DNA from: Meconema thalassinum
Lineage: Eukaryota; Arthropoda; Insecta; Orthoptera; Tettigoniidae
Direction: 5' to 3'
NCBI GenBank assembly: GCA_946902985.2
Contig: OX336388.2
Coordinates: 1,211,022,609 to 1,211,086,608, forward strand
DNA: 64,000 nucleotides
The translations under genes were made by a program, and so were the position numbers. Of the stretch, positions 1 through 11,816 are shown piece after piece (position 1 is the stretch's first letter; each line of letters opens with the position of its first letter). Under the pieces are notes generated by a model that worked only from the letters and a program-made list of their open reading frames with translations, was not told the origin of the DNA and did no database searches.

Positions 1-159
1 GAAAAGTTGCGAATGGCAAAAGGACGTTCAACATCAGATGTGGGTGGCGGAAGCAACCCTTCCTGGGAATTTAATTATTTAGTAGTACCCACCCCAGCGC
101 CAGCAGACGGCAAGTGGATGTGTTTGATATGTCGCACTTATTTTAAGAATAAAAAATAA
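1..159 (+). other. Open frame fragment entering from the left edge
   Basis: Frame 1 is open from the first base to a TAA at 157-159, giving about 52 residues that end in a W-x-C-x-x-C-like stretch (KWMCLICRTYF) and a lysine-rich tail. It could be the end of an exon or ORF that starts outside the window, or of a zinc-finger/BED-type transposase. It may equally be chance. I do not recognise the protein; nothing downstream looks like a UTR or poly(A) signal beyond AATAAA-like A/T runs at 149-162. Confidence 0.2.
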
Positions 160-1504
160 AATAAACAGATTGTATGATTCAATGGATTTGTTATAGCTAC
201 GGATTATTGGTTACTCATGTTCCATTCAACGTCACGCATAACGTTGCCCACCCTTCCACCAGATCGCTACCTTCGCTACCGCAACATCTTCCTCGCTTGC
301 AGTCATTCTTCGAACCCCACGTTCCCCACACAACCTCCTATTCACTAAGGAAAGGTCATGGCACTAGCGTGGCAGACGACTGCACCGTGGCATTTTCCCT
401 GGACATACCTGTCTTAAAGGTATGAGTGTAGTTATAACTGTGTGTGCTTATCAAGCAGTATAATTGAATGACGTTAAGAGTTGTAGGCTACCCTATATAA
501 TACCCATACATATAGTTTACTAAGTTTCGTAGTAATTTCGCTCTTGTATCCAGAGGAATAATTCTAATATTAGAAGAGTACGCCCATCCACCAACTTGAA
601 TGTGTGGATTCGTTTGATCTTGTGCCTTCTACACAGAAAGCCTCTAATGTGAGTTTACATACTTGCTACGTTTCTCCATTGAAACTGTATTACATAGTGG
701 ATTATCGATATTATCTTATATGTGGCAGCTGCATGCTTTATGCAATGTGATAATGATCGCTAATGATAGCGAGGACACTTATCTGATACTTCCATCTTAC
801 AATTTTTCCTAATAGCGCAATTGAATTTCGAGTTACTGATTTTGAAGATTTAACAGTAGACAACGATCTATAGGCGAGTCTGTTCTTTTGTTTTTGGCAA
901 AAAAAAGCCCATATATATATATAATATCCCTAAAATATATAGTTATTTACATTTATATTTTATAATTCCAAGATGGCCTCTACGTGCTATATTCATTTGT
1001 ATATAATAATCGCATTGACAACAGAGGCCCCTTATAAAACTACCTGAATAAGTTATGGATTATAATGGCTGGTTGATTCACATGGTCGCCGTCGTGAAAT
1101 TAATTGACTGATGACCTTCTAGATTGGATCTCAGATGCTTCGCTTCGCACATGAAGTGTTGTTTGGTACCAGGTTATGCAGCTCCATGTATTTCCTTTGG
1201 AGTTTCGGTCGTTATCTACAAGAGGACGCGAAATGATTTGAAAGCCAAATTTGTCTTCCCGCTACTTCATATATACGGGGTAGCAGGTGGTGAATACATT
1301 TTCAGATGAACAAATATATATTAAGGGTACTTATGTACTGATCATTATAGATCACCTCATGGTATTACTAGGTAGCGTTGTTTACTCTATCTCTAGATCA
1401 CTCCTCTCTCTTGTCAATCTCAACTCCCAATGCTTCTTATAAAGAAATATAACATGTTCGTAGTTGTGTCATTTAGAGATTAGGCATCGAGGACATCAGC
1501 CTGG
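160..1504. other. No recognised gene
   Basis: Short chance ORFs only. An AT-rich stretch lies at 915-965. A short segment at 421-470 resembles the start of the Helitron-like element at 11.86 kb (TATGAGTRTAGTTATAACT) and may be a remnant of it. Confidence 0.5.
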
Positions 1505-1560
1505 TGTACTTGCATGTGTGTGGAATATGAGTGATAACCTGTGTTAATTTGGAATCTGGG
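1505..1560 (-). mobile_element. Remnant of the SINE-C/K 3' tail
   Basis: The GTGTACTT...TGATAACC-TGTTAATT pattern matches the shared tail of SINE-C and SINE-K in reverse orientation. Only about 50 bp are recognisable. Confidence 0.4.
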
Positions 1561-1639
1561 AGTGTACTTTTAATTGATACTAGGATTGGAATACCACTGG
1601 TTATGACCTCGTATTATGAACAATCTCGGCATTTGCCAG

Positions 1640-2050
1640 GAGTAGAAATCATAAACAATGGCGATCTTCTTCTAGGATTGACTGTCACCACGGAGGCGCA
1701 GGTTCGATTCCCAGCTCTGGTAAGAAATGTAATTATGTTCTGAGGGCTGGAACGGGTAACACTCAGCCTTGAGGCAAAAGTGAGAAGAAGTGGGTTTCGA
1801 TTCCTACATCAGCCATCCTGGAATTGGGTTTCCGTAGTTATTCACATCTACTCAAGGTGAATGCGGGGATGGTTCATAACTTATGGCCACAGCTGCATCC
1901 TTCCCAATCTTCATCTGAAGTACAAATACACACACTAATACGGTCATTAAAATAACACAGGTTTTCAGACAAATTCCACACACACACAAGAGTACTGGGC
2001 TACATGACCACGATGTCGCAAAGCCTCTAAAATAATCAACAACCATAACT
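1640..2050 (+). mobile_element. SINE-K copy
   Basis: tRNA-like head with a B-box-like GGTTCGATTCCCAG at about 1700-1713. It is followed by a CTGAGGGCTGGAACGGG block, a second GATTCCTAC block, the central TTTCCGTAG...GGGATGGTTC module, and a tail with ACACACTAATACGGTCAT and GGGCTACATGACC. The same order recurs at 25.99, 29.13 and 52.5 kb. No target duplication was identified. Confidence 0.65.
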
Positions 2051-2116
2051 TCTAGGATGGTTGGGGTGCAAATTGAACTAACCTCTTCTCAGTTTTACTT
2101 GGCAGCATTGTATGTA

Positions 2117-2622
2117 TCTCGGTTGGTGGGTTCCTCAGTTTAGGGGCAGCGACAAAGCGGTCATGTAGCCCCGTGTACTTTGGGTGTGTGTAGAATCTGT
2201 CTGATAACCGGTGTTAATTTTGTTGGCTGTATTAGTGTGTGTTATCTGCTTTTAATTCAAGTACGGACTGCAGACATTCGATTTTCAAGTAGTTCCAACT
2301 TTTGCTACCAAACGCCACCGTCAACGACCAACTAGTTCTGAACTTTGTTACTAGATGCCACCACAGTCGGCTCCTAGCCACAAACGTTGGAATCTAAGAG
2401 CGTTAGTCAAATATAACCTATAATTTAGCAATGGAAGGTTCTCTATCATGCCATAAATCTATGATATGGGACCGCCGGCTTTACTTCCCCTCCGAAGGAA
2501 GGCATAGCCTACTGAGGGATTTTCAACTCTCTTGAAAAAATCCGACGACTTCGGCCGGGTTTGAACCCGCAACCTTGGGCATAGAAGCTCAGCATGCTAC
2601 AAACTACGCCACCGAATCCGCT
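2117..2622 (-). mobile_element. SINE-C copy
   Basis: Read on the minus strand: a tRNA-like head containing GGTTCAAACCCGGC, a block with GGAGGGGAAGTAAAGCCGGC, a middle with the CCACCGCAG motif, and the tail ending near GGAACCCACCAACC. It matches copies at 8.0, 20.4, 48.9, 57.3 and 59.9 kb. The near-complete 500-bp length makes this one of the better copies. Confidence 0.7.
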
Positions 2623-3094
2623 GAATGTATCTCGTTCCACAGTTTCTTGGGAGAGCTAGAAATGGAACAGGATGGCCTTTATATTCCTGGGATATGAGCT
2701 TGGCATCCACTTTACCGTTGTAAAGCGTAGATTGGTCCACTCGACCACGCATGAGAGCCATTCTCCCTTTAATGGGAAGTTAAGAGGCGTACAATACAGA
2801 GACACTGAAGTTTCTTGTTGACCAATGGTGAGATGCGAGCTGACCACAGCTTAGCGCACGATTTGATGAGTAATTAAGCAGGCACAGGCCAGCCAACATT
2901 AATTATCCACGGCCTTCTAAAGGGGATGGTCACACAGCATCATCGAGATCAAGATGACCATTTTGGACCTTACATACTGTAAGTAATTTCGGTCCAACGA
3001 TTCAGAGAACACAGAAACAATCCTTCTGACGGAGCTTTTGTGATATTGTTGCCCGCTCACTGAATCAACTGGCTACCCCAAATAAAGTGTTTCA
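2623..3094. other. No recognised feature
   Basis: Mixed-composition DNA with short chance ORFs; nothing matches another part of the window by eye. Confidence 0.4.
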
Positions 3095-3215
3095 TGTTGT
3101 GTTCAAGCTATTGTTGTTGTTGTTGTTGTTGTTTCATTTGACGGGATTAGACATCGTGGTCAACTAGCCCCGAGTACTTGGGTAGTCTATGTGTAGAATC
3201 AATCAACAACAAACG
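3095..3215 (-). repeat. (TTG)n run plus SINE-tail remnant
   Basis: About six GTT/TTG units at 3110-3132, followed by GACATCGTGGTCAACTAGCC and GTGTAGAATC, which resemble the reversed SINE-C/K tail. Confidence 0.4.
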
Positions 3216-3316
3216 TATACTCCCGGTATTCTTTCATGTGTCGTGCTAGTTAATAATAAGATGCTACTGACGAGAAATGCTGTAATTTTGAGCGGTAATT
3301 CAACTTGGCCACCAGG

Positions 3317-3520
3317 GGCGTGGTGGTGCAGCGTTCAAGCTATTTACCTCTCACCACGGCGGACCGGGTTCGATTCCCGAGCAATGCATGTGAGATATTC
3401 AAAGTGAAATGCCATGTCCTGTGGTTAGGATTCCACATAAAAAAGAGGTCCCGTGGCTCATAATCGCGAGATTAACGGTCACGTAAAAAGACAAACTTCC
3501 TTACTTTTTATAACTTGGTC
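3317..3520 (+). mobile_element. SINE-A copy
   Basis: tRNA-like head (GTGGTGCAGCG..., B-box GGGTTCGATTCCCGAG at 3367-3382). The body has GTGAAATGCCATGTCCTGTG and AGGTCCCGTGGCTCATAAT, and the tail ends in CTTCCTTAC. It matches the copy at 27.63 kb closely and the reversed copy at 13.49 kb. Confidence 0.7.
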
Positions 3521-3551
3521 ACCTGTACACATTATCATGTATTTAGCAAAT

Positions 3552-4230
3552 GTAATGTTGTTGTTGTTTGAGTCTTCAGTCTTTTGACTGGTTTGATGCA
3601 GCCCTCCATGCCTCCCTGTCCTGAGCTATTCGTTTCAACTTTACATAGCTACCACACCCTACATCCGAGGCAAACTGTTAAACATACTCTAACCTTGGTC
3701 TACCCCTACAGTTCTTGTCCTCGACCCTTCCTTCCAAAACTAAGCTTGCTATTCCTGCGTGTCTTAGTATGTGTCCTACCAACCTATCTCTTCTCTTCAT
3801 TAGCCGTCGCCAGAAACATCTCTCCTCTCCCACTCGTCTTAATACCTCTTCGTTTGTAACCGTATCTACCCATCTGATCTTCATCATTCTCCTGTAACAC
3901 CACATTTCAAATGCTTCAATTCTCCTCTTTTCTGCTGCACCAATAGTCCAAGTTTCACTTCCATACAGTGCGACGCTCCAGACAAAGGTTTTCAAAAATG
4001 TCTTCCTAATACCTAAATCTATATTCGATGTCAACAGATTCCTTTTCTGTAGAAATACTTTCCTTGCCCGAGCCAACCTACTTTTTATATCCTCTTTGCT
4101 TCGTCCATCACTGGTTATTTTGCTTCCTAAGTAACAGAAGTATCCTACTTCCTTTAGTTTTTCCCCTGCCAATTTGATGTCCATAGAGGTTTCTGATTTA
4201 TTGCGGCTGCATTCCAATATTTTTGTTTTT
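3552..4230 (-). pseudogene. LINE-E 3' end (5'-truncated non-LTR retrotransposon)
   Basis: The minus-strand frame at 3678-4217 (179 codons) encodes the segment downstream of a reverse transcriptase. Recognisable motifs are YLGSKITSDG, VALYGSETWT, EMWCYRRMMKIRW and TNEEVLRR, a layout common to RTE/CR1-like non-LTR retrotransposons. No catalytic reverse-transcriptase box is present, so the copy is truncated at its 5' end near 4230. Its 3' end carries a (CAA)n tail, seen as (TTG)n at 3552-3568. A second copy lies at 55.20-55.82 kb with the same 3' terminus. Clade assignment is from motif memory only. Confidence 0.75.
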
Positions 4231-5060
4231 CATTTATTAATTTTCATGTAATAGTGCTCAATAATTTAGCGTACGGTATACTTTTTCTTTCTTTGCTGAA
4301 TGTTGCAAAATTCAGCAAGACTGCACACATTTTAAGAGTTTCCTTTTAAGTCCTACTAATTTATTTAATTTGTAAATAGTCAATTATTGCATTCGTTTAT
4401 CATCTAAAAGAAAGTCTATTCGCCGAGTCGAGACAGTGCAAGTAAATACTTACACGTGATCACTTGACTGCTAGGACAGGGAAATACGCTCAGTTCACGT
4501 TATCGGATCAGTCGGACAGGGCTATCCAAGATGATTCGAGATAGTTTATCATGCCGTAGCCGTAGAGAAGACAAGTCTGTACTGCGGCCCGGGTTAACTA
4601 TGCGCTATATAGTAACCAATATTGGAAATATATAGTAAACTGTAACACACAGGAATCATGCGAAACATTTGATTGTGCGCACTGTAATGAATACAGTATA
4701 TTGCGATAGTTACGGGTTTCAGTAGACTGTTTCTGACGAACTGCTGATGCTAGCATGGTTGACTTTTAAAATATGGTGGTCTTCCGTATCTTCGATAATA
4801 TCATCAAGTTCCCACATTCCCACAGCAGGAGACAATACGGGTGTTATTAGTCCTGCTGAGTCAGTAGAGCTTGACATTGCGTCTACAACGTAACAAGGAC
4901 TGTATAAAACCCGCGTACACACGATTAAAATTAATTCTTGCATATACTAAGCAGTTTAGAACTAATTACATTATTACTTTCTTTAATACATAAACTAACA
5001 ATAAGCAATAAAATCATAGCTCCGAATTAAAATAGAAATCACACTGTACAATCCAAACGA
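4231..5060. other. No recognised feature
   Basis: No coding or repeat signal recognised. ORFs are short and uninformative. Confidence 0.4.
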
Positions 5061-5305
5061 TAACATAAGCTTCACATGTAAGCTAGACACAGCATTGAAG
5101 TCGGCGTAGGTTCTACAAGCACAACTCTACACACCCCTTGAGGGGAGCCCTGCAATCTCGCGCACAGCTGTGTGTACTTCAACTGTCTAGACTCGGCGAA
5201 TATACTTTTTTTTAGTTTTGCAAGAAGGAGCCGCGTCATGTATCGGTGATTGTTTCCCGACGTTTCGGCTGTCATTGCAGCAGCCTTATTCATGGGTACG
5301 AATTG
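5061..5305 (-). mobile_element. Inverted arm of a Penelope-like remnant
   Basis: On the minus strand 5195-5330 repeats, with few changes, the sequence found forward at 5725-5850. The shared stretch translates to residues such as FEYRHQ-VPM-KAAAM and NNHRYMTR. The two arms are inverted and about 0.4 kb apart. Inverted flanking repeats occur in Penelope-like elements, and the remnant between the arms supports that reading. Confidence 0.5.
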
Positions 5306-5489
5306 GTGTCTGTACTCAAACTGAAAGTTGATTGTCAGTCGACGTGGCTGCTTGAACTGCATTGTCATCCCGCTGTTCCCTCGTGGGGAGCGTTTCCTAA
5401 CGCTTTTTCCATTAGGATATCAGAGCACATTTGAGACATAAAGCAGATAAATTACAGATCTGCATAGCTGAAAAGCTGACGTCACGAGA

Positions 5490-5870
5490 CATGCCATAGA
5501 ATTTGATATGGCTGAAACTGTTGCTAAAATTCCTGGATATCAAAACAGGTTAATTAGAGAGGCAATAGAAGTCGTGAAGCATCCCAATAATTTCAATCGC
5601 GAAAACGGATTCAGACTTATCAACACGTGGAAAGTTGTCTTAGCGCGCGATTGGCTGGGGCTCTGGCCAATCAGGGAGAAGCGTGACGTCAATGCAGGTG
5701 AAGCAGAGACATCTGGCTATCAATAACGGTCAGTTTGAGTACAGACACCAACTCGTACCCATGATTAAGGCTGCTGCAATGAAAGCCAAAACGTCGGAAA
5801 ACAATCACCGATACATGACGCGGCTTCATCCTGTAAACCTAGATGATAAACTAGACACCGTCGCAAAAGC
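5490..5870 (+). pseudogene. Penelope-like element, C-terminal endonuclease remnant
   Basis: The frame at 5508-5660 contains IREAIEVVKHPNNFNRENG followed by a LINTWKVVL-like segment. This is the characteristic end of the GIY-YIG endonuclease domain of Penelope-like retroelements (KHPNNxNRExG then a W). Only about 50 codons remain. Downstream, 5725-5850 is the forward partner of the inverted arm at 5.2 kb, with AAAACGTCGG where the reverse arm has GAAACGTCGG, a pLTR-like motif. The reverse transcriptase is absent. Confidence 0.6.
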
Positions 5871-6195
5871 CTACGATCTAAATTATTGCATTATATTACG
5901 GCAATATGGTGCTGGTGGAAATATAGCAAATTCATACAGAGGTGGAAGAGTCCGGTAATCACTTATACCACTAAAAGGTACAACCTTCTGTGTGTCGAGC
6001 ATATCATTGATTACGATATTTTTTAAAATTGCATAATAGCTTAGTCGAATAACACGTTCTAACTTATTTATATGTTTTGTGTACAATGAATAAAAAAGAA
6101 TATGGAACTTCAGTCGGTGCATTTTTTTTTGGCTCAACTAATTATATTTTCAATGTTAATTTTATTTTCACTGAGAACATCTTTAATATGTGTGC
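5871..6195. other. No recognised feature
   Basis: AT-rich, no motif recognised. Confidence 0.4.
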
Positions 6196-6391
6196 ATTTT
6201 CTGGTGCGGTGGCAGGTGCACTAACGCACTACGTCGTGCCTCACTGGTATCAGAAGAGCGTGGGTTTGAATCCCACCTCTGCCGACCAGAGAATGATTTT
6301 CGTGGTTTCCCATTTTCACCACCACCTTCTTTCAATAAGTCCACGACAGATTTCCTTCCCAAATCCCTTCCCTGACCCGTCCTGAAAATAA
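6196..6391 (+). mobile_element. SINE-L copy
   Basis: tRNA-like head (GGTGCGGTGGCAGGTGC, B-box GGGTTTGAATCCCACC at 6261-6276). It is followed by the central module TTCGTGGTTTCCCATTTTC and a body with AAGTCCACGACAGATTTCC. The tail ends in AAAATAAAATAAATG. A second copy is at 6.96 kb. Confidence 0.65.
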
Positions 6392-6954
6392 AATAAATGA
6401 CTATTGGCTGCATTAATACAATTATTATATCCAGGTTTGCATGCTTTTCTTTATATTCATTTTAATTTAAATGGGAGAATGCATTAATTTCCCTTATAAA
6501 CGTGAGTTTAAATGCGCAATAAAATTAGCGTGTGCACAGAGTTGAAAGCATCCCTTGAGTATTGCTTACTACATCACTCTCAAGCTCATCTGCCCTTTCG
6601 TCGACTCAGGGCTGCCAAACTGTGTGTGAACGGATTAGCAGCTTTGTACGAGAGTGAAAACTGTACTCGTACTGAAGACTTGTATCAATTCTCTGAGCTT
6701 TCACCAAAAGCATCAAACTGGTCCATCTGGCTATGGAAGGTAGGCAAGATGCTAGGAGAACCCGGAGTCGAGCGCTGAGCCGACAGACGACACTTCAGCT
6801 GCAAGGGCATGGGCTGGATACCTATGGCTTGGTAGATACAGTAATATCTTGTAGAAAATGCATCGTCGCTAAGCTGTGCTATAACTTGGAGCCGCTAGAA
6901 ATGTCACTATGTGTATGTCAATAATTGTTTCAGTTGGGAGTATCCAAACATTAG
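6392..6954. other. No recognised feature
   Basis: Two overlapping chance ORFs of 63-88 codons; no family recognised. Confidence 0.4.
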
Positions 6955-7095
6955 TCTCTGGGTTTGAATCCCACCTCAGCCGTCCTGAAAATGGTATTCG
7001 TGGTTTCCCATTTTCACCACCAGGCAAAAGCAGGGACGATTCCATTTAATAAGTCCACGACAGATTTCCTTCCAAAATCCCTTCCCTGACCCGCC
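6955..7095 (+). mobile_element. SINE-L copy, 5'-truncated
   Basis: Starts within the B-box (GGGTTTGAATCCCACC) and continues with the same central module and AAGTCCACGACAGATTTCC block as the copy at 6.2 kb. It includes a CCAGGCAAAAGCAGGGACG segment missing from that copy. It ends in the TTC microsatellite that follows. Confidence 0.6.
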
Positions 7096-7102
7096 CGATC
7101 TT

Positions 7103-7139
7103 ATTCTTCTTCTTCTTCTTCTTCTTCTTCTTCTTCTTC
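7103..7139 (+). repeat. (TTC)n microsatellite
   Basis: About 12 TTC units directly abutting the SINE-L 3' end, so possibly its tail. Confidence 0.9.
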
Positions 7140-7140
7140 C

Positions 7141-8040
7141 AAATAGGCCTATTTTCGACACGATTGTTCAACTGTTCGGTCTTGATCTTTACCCAATATT
7201 GTCACATCTTTTCCCGATGCAACTGCTATCGTTCCACTGTCGAGAACCTTTCCTCCGAGGTTTTTCCAGAAATCCACGGGTTTCTATGAGGGATTGTCTC
7301 ACAGCTCGTCAGTCCTGAAGATCTAAATAGAGCTCTATATTATCTGTGCACTAATTCCCAAATTAACTACGTTTTAAGCAGAAAATTATTCGTTCATTTT
7401 CAAAGTAGATTGAATGGAGAAAATTTTGTAGACATGTGATATAACTAGATGAAACGATTTAACTAGAGAGGCATACTGAAATGGTAATTACCTTGTGACT
7501 CTATGCAGTAATGGGTCTGGAAACATAACGATCATGATATTCGCTGTGCTCAAAGCTTTAGCAGTGAGGTGTTACTCTGGTCGCAGCTGATCAAGGTACA
7601 CCTCACCCCCTAGTCTGCTAATTGAAATATCAATAGTGGTCTCCGCTCCGCCAGTTGGACTGCAAACATCAGCACGCAATCGATACATCAGCCAGTCGAT
7701 AAGTAATGAAACGACTTTCAGGTGTAAAGAAAAGAGACGCGTCCTTGTTTCCCCGGAAGGTAGCAGCTTGTCATCATGTCACGTGTACATTAAACCAAAG
7801 GACGAAGTAGAGTTTCATTTGTAGGGAGTAAGAGTGACTCCATTTGTCCACACTTATAAAGAACGCAGGTGAATGAAAGAAAAGCTCGTTAATATGCCTC
7901 TGAAGCAGTATTTTGTGAATGTTGTTTTGTGCTGATGCTTGATGTCAGCAACCATGCGTGTTAATTCACGTATTATTAGACCGAAGCCAAGCTTGCAATT
8001 GTTATCATTGCTACAAATTTACTGCAGTCTGGGTACAGAT
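7141..8040. other. No recognised feature
   Basis: No coding or repeat signature recognised. Confidence 0.4.
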
Positions 8041-8790
8041 TGGTTGGTTGGTTCCTTATTTTAGGGGCTGCGACAACGCGGTCATGTACTGATATCGCGC
8101 CAGGAGTTGGCAGTCGGGTTTGAACTGCAGAGGTCTTCCCGCTCACTGCGTATCGCGCATTCCAAAATCATTCAGTTGGTCACTACTCAGCACATTCCTT
8201 CTTTCACTGACTGAGTGTCGCCTGCTGCAATGACAACCATTGGCATGCGGGAAGCTGATATATTTAAGTTAGGAATAGGCGGACCGCGCATGCGTACTGC
8301 AAGACCCCTCGCACCCCGTCGCAGCTTGTTCAACTGCCATCTCCTGCCGCGATGACAGTAGCCCCGTGTAGTTTGGGTGTGTGTAGACTCTGTCTGATAA
8401 CCAGTGTTAATTGTGATGGCAGTATTAGTGTGTGATATCTGTTTTTAATTCAAGTTAGGACTGCAGACGATAATTTCAAGTAGTTCCTACTCTTTCTACC
8501 AAATTCTATCGTCCATAACACCTAGCTGTGAATTTCGTTACTGCTAGATGCAATCGCAACAGCTCCCGGTGACGAACGTTGGAACTTAAGAGCATTAATC
8601 AAAACTAACCTACAAATTTCGGCTTAACACAAGTGTAGTTAGTGGAAGGTTCTTTATCATGCCATAAATCTATGACATGGGACCGCCGGCTTTACTTCCT
8701 CTCCGAAGGAAGGCATACTGAGGAATTTTTATCCCTCTTAAAAATCCGACGACTTCGGCCGGGTTTATAACCGTGACTCTGGGTACAGGA
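8041..8790 (-). mobile_element. SINE-C copy with internal insertion
   Basis: The tail begins at GGTTGGTTGGTTCC (8041) and the tRNA-like head lies near 8770. Compared with other SINE-C copies, about 260 bp (roughly 8088-8350) interrupt the tail between CGGTCATGTA and GCCCCGTGTA. The insert contains a tRNA-like B-box on its minus strand (GCAGTTCAAACCCGAC), so it may be another SINE. No clear target duplication was seen. Confidence 0.6.
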
Positions 8791-9286
8791 TATGGTGGAA
8801 GCGCTGTTAAGACGGCACGGCGTGACGTGACGTAGAGCAGTGAGACTAGGGAAGTCGAGTGGAACATGCTTTATTGGTGTAGTAACTAATAGGGGAGTCG
8901 GTGACCCACGTCACCTATGATGTCCCTCTCAAATATCTCCTGGTCCGTTGCCGACATATGCATTTCGATTTCACTTTATGAATGATATAATAAGAGGCTC
9001 ATAAAATAGTATTCTTGGATTTCAACGTGGTGATACGGTTTGATTCCCGGCTCTATTAATCTAACATAAAATATTTTTTTAAGTCGGTCAACACAATTGA
9101 AGAAGGTAGATGCAAAACCACACAAGTCCACTTTGGACCATAAATGAGTTGAAACTGGAATAGAGTTCTTATGACAGCTACACATTATGTAGGTCTACAG
9201 TGCAAAACAATTAGTTTCCATGAAGAAGTCCTTATAATTGTAGGAAGGAAATTAAGGCAGTTGCAAAACAACACCTTTGAAAGAGA
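8791..9286. other. No recognised feature
   Basis: Short chance ORFs only. Confidence 0.4.
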
Positions 9287-9288
9287 TA

Positions 9289-9814
9289 CACTGGGTGACC
9301 AAAAGTCACGGGAAGGGTAGTCCCATGAGAAAATGTGCCGTGTATGAGTCCAGAGCGTTGCGGTGGAGCAGAGCAATCTGTCACAAACACGAGTGTAGTG
9401 AAGTTGGCAACACGTCGCGAGTTAACCGACGTTGAACGTGGGATAATCATCGGTCCACGGTGCATGGGCTATAGCATTTCGGAGATTACACGCGAATTTG
9501 GGTTTCCGAGGTCAACAGTGTCAAAGGTGGATCTTCAATATCGCAGAGATAATGTTACCATCCTCGTAAACCACCGCATGGGACGACCACAGGTGTTTAA
9601 GGACCGGACATCACGTCACCTCAGCAGAATCATACGGGGCGATCGAAGGGCTACTGTTAGTCAGATCATCGCCAAGTTGAATGTTGGGAGTCAGGAATCC
9701 ATTTCTTTTCGAGTCGATGTCTCGCCATATTGCTGCCGTTTTGAGGGCTCGTGGAGGAGCAGCTCGTCTTTAATATCATATTCCGCGCCTTCCCATGACT
9801 TTGGGTCACTCAAG
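9289..9814 (+). mobile_element. Tc1-like element, internally deleted
   Basis: Imperfect terminal inverted repeats (left TGGGTGACCAAAAGTCACGG, right the reverse complement of GAGTGACCCAAAGTCATGG) are flanked by TA at 9287-9288 and 9815-9816. Only 526 bp remain, whereas autonomous Tc1 elements are usually about 1.6 kb. The frame at 9335-9844 keeps the N-terminal helix-turn-helix part (GYSISEITREFGFPRSTVS) and the GRPQV linker. It then jumps into the right end, with the DDE catalytic domain missing. It could only move if supplied with a transposase from elsewhere. Confidence 0.75.
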
Positions 9815-9816
9815 TA

Positions 9817-10147
9817 TAATGAAGTATATAGACAGTATCCTTAGTGAGTTTAAGTTACCATATCAAGAGTTGGTAAATAAGTACGGAAACCTTACTAGTG
9901 ATATTACAGAGCTTGGCAGTGAACTTAAGACACTGACAGTCATTAGAGGTTCATAAACAGCAATATTTTGAAAGTATTTTGCTCAGAATCTTTGTTTTGT
10001 TATTTCTTAATAAATAGAGAGTCCAAGTACGTCATATATTGTTTTAGAAGGAGTCATTAGACAAACAAAACCAATACCCTCACATAACCTTTCTGGGAGT
10101 CATTTCTAGCACTGGGGAAAAATCACAAGTATGTAGGCTATACGTTT
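9817..10147. other. No recognised feature
   Basis: AT-rich DNA between two elements. Confidence 0.4.
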
Positions 10148-11561
10148 TTAGCCTACTTTTCACATTTTGAAAAAATGAGGAAAAAGTAGTCTTATGAGAT
10201 CGATCCGGGAAAATGTGTGTCTGTCTGTCTGTCTGCCTGTCTGTCCTTCTGTCTGTCTGTCTGTCTGGCTGTGTGTGTGTCCCCCCCTATCAACTCCTAA
10301 ACGGCTGCAGCAATCAAAACCAAATTTAGTATGAGTAAAGATGTGCACCGGAATAGCTCACGTCCATATTTGAAAATGATGTCAGTGCTACCAACTGCTG
10401 AAAAAACGCACTAGAAATTTGAGCTCCATGTTGGATATCTTGCAAGGTTCGCATGGGAGCTATTCCAAAATTGGCACACATGTAGATAATACAATTTCAG
10501 TTTAATTTCCAGGAGGCCAACCATGATAGTGTTGCCAAAATAATTTTAAGCCTTCTGATAGGTCCAATGTTTAAATGCATATAACTTCTACACTATCAAC
10601 TGGATTTCAACCAAATTTTGTATGTAATATCTGTACATAAACAGATATGACTGAGCGTATTCTTAAGAGCCACCAGGGCTTCCAACTGTTAATAATTGCT
10701 CTCTCTATTTTTTAAAATCCAAATACCAATATATCAGAAAGTATGCAAGTCAACAGCTTTAAACTATGCACACGTATATTCTGACATTTTAGATTAATTT
10801 GGAGTAACTTATATACGTCAGTTCTACCAACATGATTATAAGCCTGCTGATAGTACCAATTTTTAAATACACGTAACTTCTATACTATCAATTGGATTTC
10901 AACCAAATTTCGTATGTGCAATCTGTACCATAACAGATATGATTATAAGTATTGTTAAGAGCAATCAGGGCTGCCAACTTTTGATAAATGCTGTCTATAT
11001 TCTTTTTACCCTAATATCAATATATCAGAAAGTATGCAAGCCAACAGCTCTATACTTAGCACACGTATAGCACCTGACATTCTAGAAGAATTTGGAGTAA
11101 TTAATACAAGGCGGTGCTGCCAACATGATTCTATGCCTGCTGATATGTCCAATTTTAAAATACATGTAACTTCTATACTAACAAATGGATTTCATCCAAA
11201 ATTGGCACAACAAGATATCATAATAATTCAGATTATTTCTGACCAGCACACGCATGGTATTGTTGGAAACATGCTTTTACGCGAGCTGATAGATCCAGTG
11301 TCTAACTGCATGTAACGTCCATTGGACTTCAACCAAATTTTGTATTCTGTACCTTAAGAGGTGGAACTAAGAATATATTCAGTCACCAGGGCTGCCAACT
11401 GTAGTGCTCTATTAGGTTACATTATACCAGGTATATTTTGAACTAATTAGATATTTCGATATTACCAACTTAATTTCGTCATTATTCTAGATAGGTTCAT
11501 ATACTGTAGAATAATCATTGGCATGAAAAGTAGGCTGTATAGTTCTTCACGAAACTTCTTG
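10148..11561 (-). mobile_element. HLE-F copy 1 (Helentron/HINE-like, non-autonomous)
   Basis: Read on the minus strand it opens with CAAG and the hairpin AAGTTTCGTGAAGAACT, then AGCCTACTTTTCAT. It closes with a CA-rich microsatellite, CTCATAAG and a stem-loop around AAAAAGTAG/CTACTTTT ending GGCTAA. The core contains two to three direct repeats of about 290-300 bp, recognisable by CAGGGCTKCCAACT at 10675, 10967 and 11388. No coding sequence is present. A near-full second copy lies at 52.99-54.38 kb. The element class is inferred from end structure. Confidence 0.6.
10219..10281 (+). repeat. (CTGT)n and GT-rich microsatellite inside HLE-F
   Basis: Imperfect CTGT units at 10219-10265, then GTGTGTGT. 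It sits next to the 3' stem-loop, the position where DINE/HINE elements also carry microsatellites. Confidence 0.85.
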
Positions 11562-11816
11562 TTAATAATGAAATAACTAAAGAATAAACTATTTTCTCAA
11601 AAATGTGTTCGTTGGACTTGTGCTGTTTTCCATATGACTTCTTCAATTGTGTTCCATTGTTCAAAAAGTGTGTTAATTAAGTGATAAATATTTCTTGTAA
11701 TATTTCTTTCAGGATAGGGTGTTCAAATATGTGTACTGCCCACCTAACATATTTGGGCACAATCACGTTGACCGACTCGAACTCATTCTACGATGGATTA
11801 CTAGCTGACACTGAAA

